This document shows, one piece after another, positions 24,303-36,538 of a stretch of 64,000 bases of DNA (positions within the stretch are counted from its first letter, which is position 1; each line of letters begins with the position of its first letter). Made by a program: the position numbers and the translations under genes. Origin of the DNA: Ambrosia x helenae. Lineage: Eukaryota > Streptophyta > Magnoliopsida > Asterales > Asteraceae. The notes beneath the pieces were generated by a model. That model was given only the letters and a program-made list of their open reading frames with translations, had not been told where the DNA came from and did no database searches. The DNA lies in contig CM061228.1 of assembly GCA_030844895.1 (NCBI GenBank), forward strand, positions 52,565,081 through 52,629,080, given 5' to 3'.

Positions 24303-24653
24303 CGTTACCGGAGAGAAAAAGGGTACAGGGATGAAGGTTTCAGGAAGAAGAAAGTATGTTGATGCTTCAAATGGAGAGAGAACAGGGATGAAATTTTGAA
24401 TTTGGGAACATGGTATACGAGTAAGTGAGAGGGAAAGAGGTTATTGAATGAGAGAGAATATGAAGTGACTGATTTGCAGAACCATGCAGTTACCAACACC
24501 TTTGGGTTGTCAAATTACCCATATGCCCTTTTTTGTACTTCTCACTATTATAATATTAAGCATTTGATCCACACCATTGATCTAGATTGATCAATGGTTG
24601 AGATAGGGTTTAATGGGTTTCTTCAAAATAGGTGGGTTTTTATTTAATCCTCC

Positions 24654-24656
<3 letters not shown>
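24303..24656. promoter_or_regulatory. Right MULE terminus and 5' region of the minus-strand gene
   Basis: Contains the right inverted repeat (about 24600-24656) and, between it and the ATG at 24302, the leader and presumed promoter of the DUF1985/Ulp1 gene. Purine-rich on the plus strand (GAGAGAGAATATG), so pyrimidine-rich in the transcript, like the transposase leader at the other end. Confidence 0.45.
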
Positions 24657-24693
<37 letters not shown>

Positions 24694-26583
24694 CATTTTA
24701 TGCCAAGAAAAAAAAAATAATAATAATAACAATAATAAAAATAACTAAATTAGTTTGTTTAAGTGTTAACAATAATCCACTTATCATAACTACCTTTAAC
24801 CCAAGTCCAATCCCAAAACAAGACCCTTTTCTTTCCCTTGAGCCCAAATCGGATCAAGCCCAAAACAGATAACACTTAGTCCGGCCCACAACAGAAAAGC
24901 CCAGACCAACCCCCTCCTTCTCTACTGTTTTTTTTTTTTTAAAAAAATTTGCTTGTGGCCAGACTCGAACTCGAGTCTGGACCCGGCTTGATCTCAACAC
25001 CACACGACACAACCAACTGGGCTACCCATCTCCTTGTGAACATATCTTGACCCAATTATATATATATATATATATATATATATCTTTTCTAGTTCATCAC
25101 AGTTGACTTGGGAAAGTCAACTGCGATTCAATCCATTCCAAAATCAACATTCAAACCCGCGTTTTCTCGCAATTCGTTTATGGTATGATTTACTGACCAC
25201 GTCTGCTTCTTTTCCACGCCAATTAACATTCAAAACTTACCAAAATACGAGCAATTACGCGTGTACCTTTTTAATACGGCTCAAACTTTCTAAATAATCC
25301 AATCCCTTGATGTTAGTATAAATTGAGCCCTCCTCCTCAAGCTAAACTCGCCGAATAACAAACCCTACTCTCAATTTCTTCTTAAAACTTCGTTTTAATC
25401 TGCAATTTGCTCGCGTTTGACTATTCGGTTGACTGGTGCTTCTGCATCAATCGTGCATTGTAAGTCCCAATTCTTTCCTTGGTTTTGTTAGTCGGCCCTT
25501 GATGATCATTAACCCTATGGTTAATCGGCCTTAAGTTCGTTTATAATCGGATTAGAAATCTAGGCTTCGTTCATATTGATTTGGGGAAGATGACTCTCGC
25601 AGTCATCATATTTATTTTAAACAGTCTGAAATAAAAGAACCAACTGTCTATAGAGCAGATGGTTGGGAGTCTTGCAAACTAATTCGAACCGGCCATAAGG
25701 CCTGGGGTTCGATTCCCATTCGAAGGTTTATTTTTTTTATCAATTATTATTTCCCAAATTTAGAACCCTAGCACATTTTAGACTAGAAAACTTAGACTTA
25801 TTAAGTTTTCCCCAACACTTATTTATTACCTTGAAATAGGGTGATATTTGGATACACACGAGCCACATTTACGTATATAACAAGGGTCTCCATTCTAACA
25901 CTAAAGTGAGTTTTACATAGCCCCTTTTCCATTTCACTATTTTGGGGTGAAACATGTTACAACATTCAATTTACAATTCAATCATAAGTGTCTATGTGTT
26001 ATTCTATGTTGCATTATGTCTTAAACATTACTATGGTAAGCACAATTATTTTAGCATAATCATTAACTCCGTACAAGCCAACGATACACAATGATAGATC
26101 TATTGGACTGACAACCCCATCCGGATACGTTACCTCCTACATAGGTAGCGTGGGTGATTGTTATCGCAACATAAACGAGTGAACCATATGCGTATGGGAT
26201 GGACCACAATATTCTAGTCACAAGGTTTGATTATGCACACGATTTACCGGGTAGTATTGTTTTTCACATATGGACTAGACTTGCCATGACACTCGAATTG
26301 TACATGTTTTTATTCAATATTCAAACCTATGTAATTCTCACCAACTTTTGTTGGCCCAAAATATTTTCAAACTTAACATGTTTCAGGTTATAGCTTGTTC
26401 GAAGATTTGAGTTAATGCTTGAAGATGCGTAGCTAGTATTTTTCATTTTGATGTACAAATTCTTAGAACAATTGTATGTAATTTATTTAAATCATTTATT
26501 GAAACTTATTATTTACCATGAGCTACTGAACAATCATCAATACGTGACATCCCGATGTTTCCGCCATCGGTTGGGGTGTTACA

Positions 26584-28814
26584 GTTCCCATTTAGGTTAT
26601 GACGACTGATGCGCCGACCAATCTAACCATTCCTACCATTGAGCCTATGGAGGATAGGCTCGAGGCCGAAGGTACGGATGCAAACCCCCCCTCCACAAGT
26701 GATCTGGGACGCACGAGGATGCGTGCTCACCATAACTGAGCTTTTTGTTGATGTGGACTATGGATTTTCCATATTGAGCGTTATATTGACGTGTGCATCC
26801 ATGCTGCTGTGTTACCCCAGCCATTGTGCATGCTCGCTGTTGCATTATTTTTGTTGATTGCGTATCCATGTGGTTGCGCTGCATTACCGATGATGCATTC
26901 CTATTGTTTACTGCTCCTGCAGTAGTGTAGCCTTACTGTCGTATTTCTCTGTGTCATACGACTCCTGTTGCGATGTTGCCTTGTCGTCATGCTTCTCTGT
27001 TGTCGTGTTGCTCCTGTGTGGTGTTCCCTTATTGATGTGTTTCGTGGATGTATTGATGCGGATGGAGACATCACCTAAACCCCTTGTTGCTGTCATTGTT
27101 CTATTTGTTTGATTGTGTAGTGCCGACATTGATTATGTAGGATTTCAGGTGTCCAACGGACTTTCTAAAAGTCATACCAAGACACTCTAGTCTTAGTGAT
27201 TGCGCGTGTATTCCCCTAAAGTCCGAATCTCGTGGTCGTCTGAGTAATTGACCGAATCATGTGTCGACCCCTGTATATGCTCACGCATTCCGTGAGTGTT
27301 ACATCTTCAGGACCTAAGGCATCAGTGACACCGTGCCCAGCCTTAACCTTTTACGCGCAATTTGGTCAACTAACGATCGGCTATGCAACCAATGTCGAGA
27401 AGAAATCCCGGGATCCACACATGAAGAGGCGGGGCTCGTGATAAGGGATTTCGAAGGCGTCTTGAACCACGAAGGTACCGAGTGATTGTGAGCAATATTA
27501 TGACCCATACCTTTGGGACTAGCAAGAGTTGAAAGACCCAATTCATTTATTGCTCATCCCAGTGGATTCGTTTGATGTCATACATGACGACGTGTCATAC
27601 TGATGATTATGGAAACACCATTGTGGACCCACCCATGGGCGTGCATTGGTGAAGTCCCTGGTATATGATTCGGAGGTTTTATGAACCCTGAATCCAGAAG
27701 GGCGTGTAGCATTATCTACTCTATAAGGGCGCTACCCTATCGTTATGAAATGGTCGATCAGCTCAGCCCTTCGATTTATGTTGTTATTCCCCTAATGGTT
27801 GGTTTATCTTGGTGTCTTTGCGTGGGCTCTTGGAACAATGGAACCATTTTGACTGTGGGTCGATACTAGTGTTCCCAGTTTTCTTTTAGTAGCATTGCTC
27901 ACGCTAGAGCAAAATCCCTTGTCTTTAACAGACGCTGTTGAGACACCATAGTAATGTGAGCTGCCAGGTCAGTGCGTTGGTACCTGACTAATCAAGATGA
28001 GCTTGAAGGCTTACGTATTGCGCCCATGTGTGACTATCTGATTCGTTGAATGAAATGCCTTATGGAAGGCTCGGGACTATTGCTTGTGGTGCGATCTCAG
28101 TCTTTCGTTTGTTTGTTTTAAGTAACAACTTTGGGCACAAGAAGCCGTGAAACCCAAAGGTGAAGTCTATGCCAAATGCATGCATCTATGACTCGATTTC
28201 GCCATTTACCTCGAAAGATTCCGAAAGGATGGAACCTTCGATGAGTAAGGGTTCTGGTTTCAGGACTCCTTTCACTCAGATCTTTGCCAAGGATCTGAAA
28301 GTCAATTTAAGGGCGTGTGGCTGTATTATTCAGAATTGACTTACTAGGTTGCTAATGACGATAGGACACTAGTGCACAGGAAGCACATATAACAGAACTA
28401 GTACTGGATACCCATGTTTTGGGTATCTACTGGTGTTCTGTATACTTGTCGCAATGGGGGCCAACGTGATGATATGTCTTAAGAAACCTTATACTCTGTT
28501 CATTGCGACAACAACTTATGATGTTTCACATATCTCTTTCCGGTATTGACGTTTGTGCTGGAAGCATCTGGTCATTGGTGTTTGAGTCAACTGGTAATTC
28601 ACGAGGATTGTGGAATCGTACAGCCCGGGTGTCGTATATACACTGCTTACTGTCAGGGAACTGAAGGGTGAAAGCGATGCAAAAACTTTCGACCCCCATC
28701 AGTCCCTACTAGACGCCCTAGTACCATTAGCCATAATTGCTCGGGTGGGAGGTAGCGATTCAGTACCTAGAGGATTCCACGGAGATAAAGTCCCATCTTG
28801 AATATAGTTGTTCG
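26584..28814. other. Non-coding sequence downstream of solo LTR copy 2 (flank Y' and continuation)
   Basis: 26584-26942 repeats flank Y. The remainder is non-repetitive within the window with only short, stop-rich frames. It may be the decayed internal region of the element whose LTR is at 3413-8915, because a fragment of that LTR's 100-bp repeat follows at 28815. Two neighbouring inverted repeats (28392-28441 and 28446-28511) are described in the findings. Confidence 0.45.
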
Positions 28815-28858
28815 GTCGACAAGAACCTAGTATATTTATCTTAATGGGGGAGGTAAAT
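28815..28858. mobile_element. Fragment of the 3413-8915 LTR family, target of the Tekay insertion
   Basis: CGACAAGAACCTAGTATATT...TTAATGGGGGAGG matches the 100-bp repeat unit of the long LTR. The Tekay element inserted at TAAAT 28854-28858. The flank resumes at 39009-39015 and runs directly into the minus-strand gypsy LTR. Confidence 0.6.
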
Positions 28859-31327
28859 TGTAACATTACGCATTTAAACTTGTACGTTACACGTTCGCAT
28901 TTAATAAAAACGTCAAGTTTCGTTTTATACGTTGCATTTATTATTTTTGTCGCATTGTGGAACCCTAATACTATATATATATTATAATATATGTGTGTTG
29001 GATTGTATTTAAATCAAAAAAAATAATAAAATGCTTTGGCCGGGGTTCGAACCCGCGCCAAAGCCAAACACACACACATGCACAACCAACTGGGCCGGAC
29101 CATCTTTCTGGAATTAACCCGGCCTAAATTAATTATATACACACTTTAGAACTGCAGTCTGACTTGTAAAAGTCAACTGCCTTGGACGCGTTGAACAATC
29201 AATCAAGATCAATGCTTGATTGATCTTTATATGGTAAATTCGTGTAATCACCGCCCTATACAACACGATTACACGTCAATTACATCAAATCATTGACCAA
29301 TTTTAAACCATACGCGTATGACATTTAATCGTGGTCAAACCTTCCAATTAACCCAACCCTTTGATCCTTGTATAAATAGACCCTCTGCGAACCTTGATTA
29401 CTCGCTCACAACTCTCTCTCAACCTCCCATTCTCTCTGTAATACTCTAATTATTATTATCAAGCTCGTCGTTTGACTTTTGCTTTGACCCGACGATTTCA
29501 CTCAATTCAACACTGTGAGTCTTCGTTCTTTGTGGGTTTCATTAGTCGGCTATCAAACAACAATAGCCCCAACATTAATCGGGCTAAAGTTATCTGAATT
29601 GTTTGATTGCAAATTCTAGGGTTCGTTTGTTTAGATTTGGGGATAAACTGATTGGGCACAGTGTATATATTAATTATTAACCAGAGATATCACAACCACT
29701 GGCCTAGGCCAAGTGGTTGTGACCTGGGTTTGATTCAGAGGGGAACCGGGTTCGAGTCCCGGCTCTGACCTCCTTTTTTTTTTGTTCTTTTCTTTTTAAA
29801 CAACAATTATATATATATATATTATATTTAAAACTTTTAAATTCATTTTAAAATATCAAAACTATTTTATAAATTCTAAAAAAATTATATTTGTTTAATC
29901 TGAGATAAAAGTTTTATTTACAATTTTTATTTTTCAGAAATTCATTTATTTAATATTTATAATAAATAAATCATTTTTATACTATTATATTTATAAAAAT
30001 CCATTTATATATCAAAACAATTTTATTAAATTCTCCAAAATTTATCCTGACTTTTTATAAAGTCAAACTTTACTGAAATAATTTTTAATTCAGTAAAATC
30101 ATTTATTTCATATTTTTAATCAATTTTTGTTAGATTTAATCATAATTAAATCATAATAAATCCAATTTTCATCATTTTTGCACCAAAATTTTATACAAAT
30201 TATTTTTAATTATTTAGAACAGAAATATGATTTTTAAAATAGAAATTCTTTAATTTTAGTATTTTTGAATATTAAAGTTAAATATTGACTATTTATAAAT
30301 AAATAGATTTAAAAATCTATTTTAAATGAAATAATTTTATAAAAATTATTTTTATGCTTCAAACACTTTAATGTGCACATTCAAAATCCAAATTTTATAA
30401 AAAGACTTTCTTTCATTAATTATCAAATTTTCCTTTAATGATTAACATTTTAATTTAAATTCAACAATTGATTATCCCCGAATCGAAACCCTAGGATACA
30501 CTTGTAAGTTAATTAGACTTAGACTTATTATATATTACCTTATTATAGGGTGATATTTGGAATCATTTTGGGCAACACAATTATTACATCTTTTCAACAA
30601 GTTTAACATTTGCTAAGGTGAGTTTTACATAGCCCCTTTTATTTATCACCATTTTTGGGGTGAAACATGTTATAACATTATCATTGCAATTCAATCATCA
30701 ATGTGTCTATGTGTTTTCTATGTTGCATTATGTCTTGAGCATGATTAGAGTAAGCATCATTCTAGCATAATCATTAACACTGATCAGCCGACGGTATACA
30801 TTGATAGATCTATTGGACTGACAATCCCACCCGGATACGTGCCTCCTACAAAGGTTACGTGGGTGTTTGTTATCGCATAACATATTCAATTGGACCATAA
30901 GTGTATGGTATGTATCATTTTATAACAGTCAACAGGGTTGATTATGCACTCGATTTATTTCTAGTATGTTCTCACATATGGGCTAGATTAACATGACACA
31001 TGAATTGCACAACATTTTATTCATTTTATTATCAAAAACCTATGTAATTCTCACCAACTTATGTTGACCCAAAATACTTTCAAAATTAACATGTTTCAGG
31101 TAACAATGAAGCTGAGGCTTGAGTTAGCATGAGGATTTTACTTGAAGTTATTTGAAGTTATTGAAGTTGTTATTTGATTTTATGTATTTGAATTCTTAGA
31201 CATCATTTCACATTTTGGATATTATGTTTGAATAAATTATTTAAAATTTATGTTATACCATGTGCTACTGAAAACAATCATCAATACGTGGCACCCCGAT
31301 GTTTCCGCCATCGGTTGGGGTGTTACA
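28859..31327 (+). repeat. 5' LTR of the Tekay-like element
   Basis: 2,469 bp, TGTAACATTACGC...GGTTGGGGTGTTACA. TATA box TATAAATA at 29371. tRNA-like modules at about 29037-29102 (antisense) and 29695-29769 (sense, with GGGTTCGAGTCCCGG). Intron-like block from GTGAGTTTTACATAGCCCC (30618) to ATGTTTCAG (31099). The last 50 bp carry a hairpin with CCGATG/CATCGG arms and the loop TTTCCGC. Confidence 0.95.
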
Positions 31328-31879
31328 GATTGGTATCAGAGCCTTGGTTATAGGGTATTAGGTTATTAGAAATAATCTAGACTATAACCTTAGGGACTAA
31401 AACAGTACTTGCTTCTCCTACTTGTAACCCTAATTGCTTCCCTAATCCTATCCTTATCCTATGCCTTATATAACCCTAAACCTACATGTGACTACTCTTA
31501 ATTGTCTGCTGCAATCCTGATCCACCATTAGATTTATAGGACAAAATCCTCAGGTTTAACCTGGACCCCCTTGAGATCTCGTCGAAGTTCTAGATTTTAA
31601 TAACGAACACGTGCAATCTGGAAGGGTGAACGCCTGTATTCTGAGTCTTCTGTCTAGGCTGGCATTGCGCATATATCCCAATCAGACGAGGGAACCGGAT
31701 GCCTACCTGGGAATTCTCGGGATGAGTGTTCACTTATAGGCTAAAGCATGTCTTCATATGTTATTAGAATTTAGAATCTTTGATAAGTCAACGTTTTCGT
31801 TTATTCGTTTTAATTAATGAATAAATGATTACATTCCTTATATAAACTCTCATTCATTTCATTGTGTCTATTACAGATC
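31328..31879 (+). promoter_or_regulatory. Primer-binding site and untranslated leader
   Basis: TGGTATCAGAGC (31331-31342) is complementary to the 3' end of plant initiator tRNA-Met. The following leader (GGTTATAGGG.ATTAGGTTATTAGA) is shared with the LARD at 42498 and, inverted, with the minus-strand gypsy at 55500-55548, so these elements could share packaging and priming. Confidence 0.85.
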
Positions 31880-34800
31880 ATGCCTCCTCGTCGCAGCACT
31901 CGCAACAACAATGGTGAGAACCACGAAGAAGGTGGTGATAACCATAACCACAACCATGACCAAGTTCCTAACCACAACAACAATGGGGTCGATGCTCAAC
32001 TGGCTGCGATCATTTCTCAACAAATGGCGCAGCAAATCGCAACTCTGGTTCCCAATTTACTTGCTCAGGTCATCCAATTGAACGGCAACGGGAATGGTCA
32101 CAACAATGGGAACGGAAATGGCAATGGCAATGGTAATGGACCCCAAGCTTGCACCCTTAAGCATTTCAACTCTTGTAACCCTCCAAAGTTCAGCGGTGAA
32201 GAAGGAGCTACTGGACTCCTCCAATGGTTTGAGGGTATTGAGAATACCTTCATCAACAGTGAGTGCCCCAACAACTTCAAGGTTCGTTACGCCATGAGTG
32301 TTCTCCATAAACGAGCACTCACATGGTGGAATGAAGAAAAGCGTACTCGTGGGGCCGAGGTTGCTCTTGCTATGACATGGGACCAAGTCAAAGAGATCAT
32401 GAAAGAGGAGTTCTGTCCTCGCAATGAAGTTAAAAAGCTTGAGGATGAGTTCCACACCTTAGCTCAAGATAGTGGGGAAAACCTTGCCTACAACACCCGC
32501 TTTCATGAGCTTAGCTTATTGTTGCCTCACAAAGTTACTCCTCTGCCGGTAGCCATCGAGAAGTACATCGGTGGTCTGCCCATGCAAATCCAGGACACCG
32601 TTTGGGGTAGAAATCCTGCAACTCTGGAAGAGGCCAAACGTCTAGCGGCCACTCTTACTGATAATCATGTGAAGAACGGTACTCTCGTTCGCAAGGGCAC
32701 TAAGAAGACTGTTGCCAAAGACACTCCACAGCCTGCAATTGAAGTCAAGCCTGAGACCTCAAGCCACAAAAAGCGCAAGGCTAGAAACTATATGGTTGTT
32801 GCTACTCCACCTGCTGCCCAAAACCCAGCCAAGAAACCATACACCGGACCTCACCCTCTGTGCAACACTTGCAAGTACCATCATCCAACGCAGGTGCCAT
32901 GTCGATTTTGTACTAAGTGTCAAAGATATGGTCACCTGGTGAACGTCTGTCGATCTCCTGCTACCCAAGACAACAACAACCCAGCTCCCAACCAACAAAA
33001 CAACAGGCCTACTCGTGGTCAATGCTACGAGTGTGGTAACCCTAATCACTACATCAACAACTGCCCTAATCGTAACCGCAACCAAAACCAAAATCAGAAC
33101 CAAAACCAAAACCAGAACCGCAACCAGAACCAAGGTGCTCGAGGTCGCGCCTACAATCTCAACGCTAACCAGGCTCGTGACAACAACGAAGTGGTGAATG
33201 GTACGTTTCTCATTAATAACCACTATGCATCCATATTATTTGATTCAGGAGCTGATAAGTCATTCGTGTCACTGAAGTTTGAACCTTTACTTAACTTACC
33301 CCACACTAATCTAGAAGACCCTTTCGTGGTAGAGGTAGCTAACGGGAAGTCTATTTCGATCGACTCTATTATTCGTAACTGCTTGTTGAATCTCGATGAT
33401 CATACCTTCCCTATCGATCTCATCCCCATGCATCTTGGTAGTTTTGATGTTATAGTAGGCATGGACTGGTTGTCAACTCATCGTGCCGAAATTCTGTGCT
33501 TCGAGAAAGTCATACGCATTCCTCTCGAATCTGGTGAGATTTTGAAGATCTATGGTGAGAAACCCTGTGGTGAGCTTAAGCTTATGTCTTGTACTACTGC
33601 CCAAAAGTACTTACGAAAGGGGTATACAGCCTTCTTAGCTAACGTGATAGAGAAGAAGGACAAAGGCAAAAGTATCCAAGACATTCCTATTATTCGAGAC
33701 TATCCTGAAGTCTTTCCAGAGGATTTACCTGGTTTGCCTCCTGCTCGACAAGTGGAGTTTCGTATTGATCTTGTTCCTGGTGCTAATCCTATCGCTAAAG
33801 CTCCTTATCGTCTTGCACCCTCTGAGATGCAAGAACTTGCTAGTCAATTACAGGAACTTTCTGATAAAGGGTTCATTCGCCCTAGTTCTTCTCCATGGGG
33901 AGCCCCTGTCTTATTCGTTAAAAAGAAAGATGGTTCTCTTCGGATGTGTATTGACTACCGTGAACTCAACAAACTCACCATCAAGAATCGTTATCCACTT
34001 CCTAGGATTGACGATCTCTTCGATCAACTTCAAGGAGCAACCCACTTCTCGAAGATTGATCTCCGTTCTGGTTATCATCAGCTTAGAGTCCACGATGAAG
34101 ATATTCCCAAGACAGATTTTCGCACTCGCTACGGTCACTATGAATTCATGGTTATGCCTTTTGGGTTGACCAATGCTCCCGCAGTATTTATGGATTTGAT
34201 GAATCGGGTTTGTAGACCCTATCTCGACAAATTCGTGATCGTTTTCATCGATGATATTTTGATTTACTCTAAATCAAAATCCGATCACGAGCAACATCTT
34301 CACTCTATCTTGAGTCTCCTAAAGAAAGAACAACTGTACGCCAAGTTCTCAAAATGTGAATTTTGGCTTAAGGAAGTTCAATTTTTGGGACATGTCATTG
34401 ATATGAACGGAATTCATGTTGATCCTGCAAAGATCGAAGCTGTGAAAAATTGGAGTGTTCCTACCACTCCAACGGAAGTCCGTTCTTTTCTTGGTTGGCT
34501 GGTTATTATCGTCGATTCATCGCCAATTTCTCCAAGATCGCTGTTCCTCTCACTACCTTAACTCACAAGGGTAAACCCTATGAGTGGGGACCTAAGCAAG
34601 AGGAAGCATTTGAAACTCTTAAGCTGAAACTCTGTGAAGCTCCTATCTTGTCTCTACCTGACGGTAATGATGATTTCGTGGTCTACTGTGATGCATCGAA
34701 CCAAGGTCTTGGTTGTGTTCTCATGCAACGAGGAAAGGTTATTGCTTATGCGTCTCGACAACTCAAGACTCACGAGAAAAATTATACCACCCATGATCTT

Positions 34801-36525
34801 GAATTGGGCGCTGTTGTCTTTGCACTCAAGATTTGGAGACATTATCTGTATGGGACCAAATGTGTGGTGTTCACGGACCACAAAAGTCTCCAACATGTCT
34901 TCGATCAAAAGAATCTTAACATGAGGCAACGACGATGGGTTGAATTACTTAACGACTATGATTGCGAAATTCGCTACCATCCTGGCAAAGCGAATGTTGT
35001 GGCTGACGCACTTAGTCGTAAAGAGCGTGTCAAACTCCAATGTGCGAGAGTTCGTACTGATCTTCAAGATCGCATTCTCCAGGCTCAACACACATCAGTC
35101 ACCCAAGGTAACATGTACGATGAAATGTCTTGTGGTGCTGAGACTCAACTTGAAACCAAACCCGATGGTCTCCTTTATTTCCTTAACCGACTGTGGATTC
35201 CCGACCGTGATGATCTTCGTACTTTCCTCATGAACGAGGCTCATAAGTCTCGTTATTCTATTCATCCTGGAGCTGACAAGATGTACCAAGATCTTCCTTA
35301 TTCTTATTGGTGGCCTGGTATGAAGAAAGACATTGCTCTTTTCGTTGCAAAATGCCTCACTTGTTCCAAGGTTAAGGCTGAACATCAACGACCATCTGGT
35401 ATGCTTGAACAACCAGAGATTCCTGTCTGGAAATGGGAGAGCATAGCTATGGATTTCATCACCAAACTTCCTCGTACACCCAAAGGTTTTGACAGTATTT
35501 GGGTAATCGTCGATCGTTTGACCAAGTCAGCTCACTTTCTACCTATTCGTGAGAAGTATTCTGTGGAAAGGTTGGCAAAGATGTACGTAAGTGAAATCGT
35601 ATGTCGTCACGGTATACCTTTGGACATTATTTCTGATCGCGATGGTCGTTTCACCTCTCACTTTTGGGGATCTCTACAAGATGCTTTGGGTACCAAGTTG
35701 AACCTGAGCACTGCTTATCACCCGCAAACGGATGGTCAGACTGAACGAACCATCCAGACACTTGAGGACATGCTCAGGGCATGTGTCATCGATTTTGGTG
35801 GCGCATGGGATTCTCATCTTCCTTTGGTTGAGTTTTCATACAACAACAGTTACCACGCCAGCATTAACATGGCTCCTTTTGAGGCACTCTATGGTCGGAA
35901 ATGTCGTTCACCTGTCTGTTGGACTGAGGTTGGTGAAGCTCGTATTACTGGACCCGAACTAATCCAGGAAACCACAGACAAAATTCAGCTCATTCAGGAT
36001 AATCTTCTCAAGGCTAGAAGTCGCCAAAAGAGTTATGCTGATAAACGTCGTAAACCCTTGGAATTTCAAGTTGGGGACCTTGTGCTACTTAAGGTATCCC
36101 CTTGGAAAGGAGTTATTCGTTTCGGTAGAAAGGGAAAACTAGCTCCTCGATACGTAGGCCCCTTCAAAATTCTTGACAGAGTTGGAAAAGTGGCTTACAA
36201 ACTTGAGCTTCCACCTGAGCTAAGCAATGTTCATCCGACCTTCCATGTTTCAAATCTCAAGAAATGCTTAGCAGATGAGAACCTTCATGTTCCTCTTGAG
36301 GATGTGCAAATCGATGAAAGCATGCACATTATCGAGAAACCCGTCGAGATTGTTGACACTAGAGTCAAGAAACTCAAGCGCAGTCGTATTCCGATCGTTA
36401 AGGTTCGTTGGGAATCTAAACGAGGCCCAGAGTTCACTTGGGAACGTAAAGACCAGATGAAGTCGAAGTATCCACACCTTTTTCCACCAGACTCTCCAAC
36501 TCCAACTTCGGGACGAAGTTCCTAA
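31880..36525 (+). pseudogene. gag-pol: gag-pol polyprotein of the Tekay-like element, one frameshift
   Basis: Start chosen at ATG 31880 (MPPRRSTRNN). Domain order: Gag (FSGEEGATGLLQWFEG; WWNEEKRT; EEFCPRNEVKKLEDEF), zinc knuckles (CTKCQRYGHLVNVC, CYECGNPNHYINNC), aspartic protease (FDSGADKSFVS), reverse transcriptase (KIDLRSGYHQLRV; FIDDILIYS), RNase H (VYCDASNQGLGCVL; TDHKSL), integrase zinc motif and DDE core (MDFITKLPRT; SDRDGRFTSHFW; AYHPQTDGQTER), and a C-terminal chromodomain-like tail (VKVRWESKRGPEFTWE). An N- and G-rich low-complexity stretch lies in Gag. The reading frame changes between reverse transcriptase and RNase H at about 34493-34497, consistent with loss of one T in a GGTTTGG-like context. 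The frame is otherwise open from end to end. A sequencing error would give the same picture. Confidence 0.9.
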
Positions 36526-36538
36526 AAGTAGGGGAGAC
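36504..36538 (+). promoter_or_regulatory. Hairpin and polypurine tract before the 3' LTR
   Basis: AACTTCG-GGA-CGAAGTT (36504-36520) forms a 7-bp stem with a GGA loop and overlaps the last pol codons. AAAAGTAGGGGAGAC (36524-36538) is the polypurine tract that primes plus-strand DNA synthesis and abuts the LTR. Confidence 0.8.

Larger units (their letters stand above)
12669..24656. mobile_element. Autonomous-type Mutator-like element with FAR1/MULE transposase and Ulp1 gene (Kaonashi/CUMULE-like)
   Basis: A 12-kb insertion in LTR copy 2. The termini are imperfect inverted repeats: left GGCTAAGTATCTAC...TGAAGAAACCCCCACAAACC and right, reversed, GGGGGAGGATTAAA...TGAAGAAACCCATTAAACC, both next to (TA)n. 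The cargo is a plus-strand MULE transposase gene (13017-16518), a small plus-strand ORF (17113-17622) and a long minus-strand DUF1985/Ulp1 gene (24302-18244). MULEs that carry Ulp1-like protease genes are known from Arabidopsis (Kaonashi) and melon (CUMULE). The intact transposase suggests recent activity. Confidence 0.8.
12515..26583 (+). mobile_element. Solo gypsy LTR, copy 2, interrupted by the 12-kb MULE
   Basis: Starts TGTAACATCGCGAATTTTTC and ends GGTTGGGGTGTTACA. Its first 150 bp (12515-12668) and the rest (24657-26583) are both colinear with copy 1. The break point is the AT/(TA)n tract which in copy 1 reads TATATATATGTATATATAAT, showing that the MULE entered a TA-rich stretch of the LTR. 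Confidence 0.85.
11921..26942. repeat. Tandem segmental duplication, copy 2 (split by a MULE)
   Basis: Second copy of the X-LTR-Y block. The junction at about 11918-11930 lies in short similarity (TTTCT..GTC..TA) between the end of Y and the start of X, consistent with unequal or microhomology-mediated recombination. GTTCC borders the LTR here too (12510-12514 and 26584-26588), so the LTR was already solo when the block duplicated. Confidence 0.85.

Noticed and set aside
12669..24656. Helitron carrying captured genes
   Set aside because: The ends are inverted repeats abutting (TA)n and the element encodes a MULE transposase. No TC...CTRR ends or Rep/helicase are seen.
9526..26583. Reading the two LTRs as the 5' and 3' ends of one 17-kb retrotransposon
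   Set aside because: Each LTR has the same GTTCC on both sides and identical flanks, and no primer-binding site or polypurine tract adjoins them.
29695..29769. Possible functional tRNA genes at this and similar sites
   Set aside because: B-box and parts of the arms are recognisable, but acceptor and anticodon stems cannot be completed. Treated as tRNA-like modules in LTRs.
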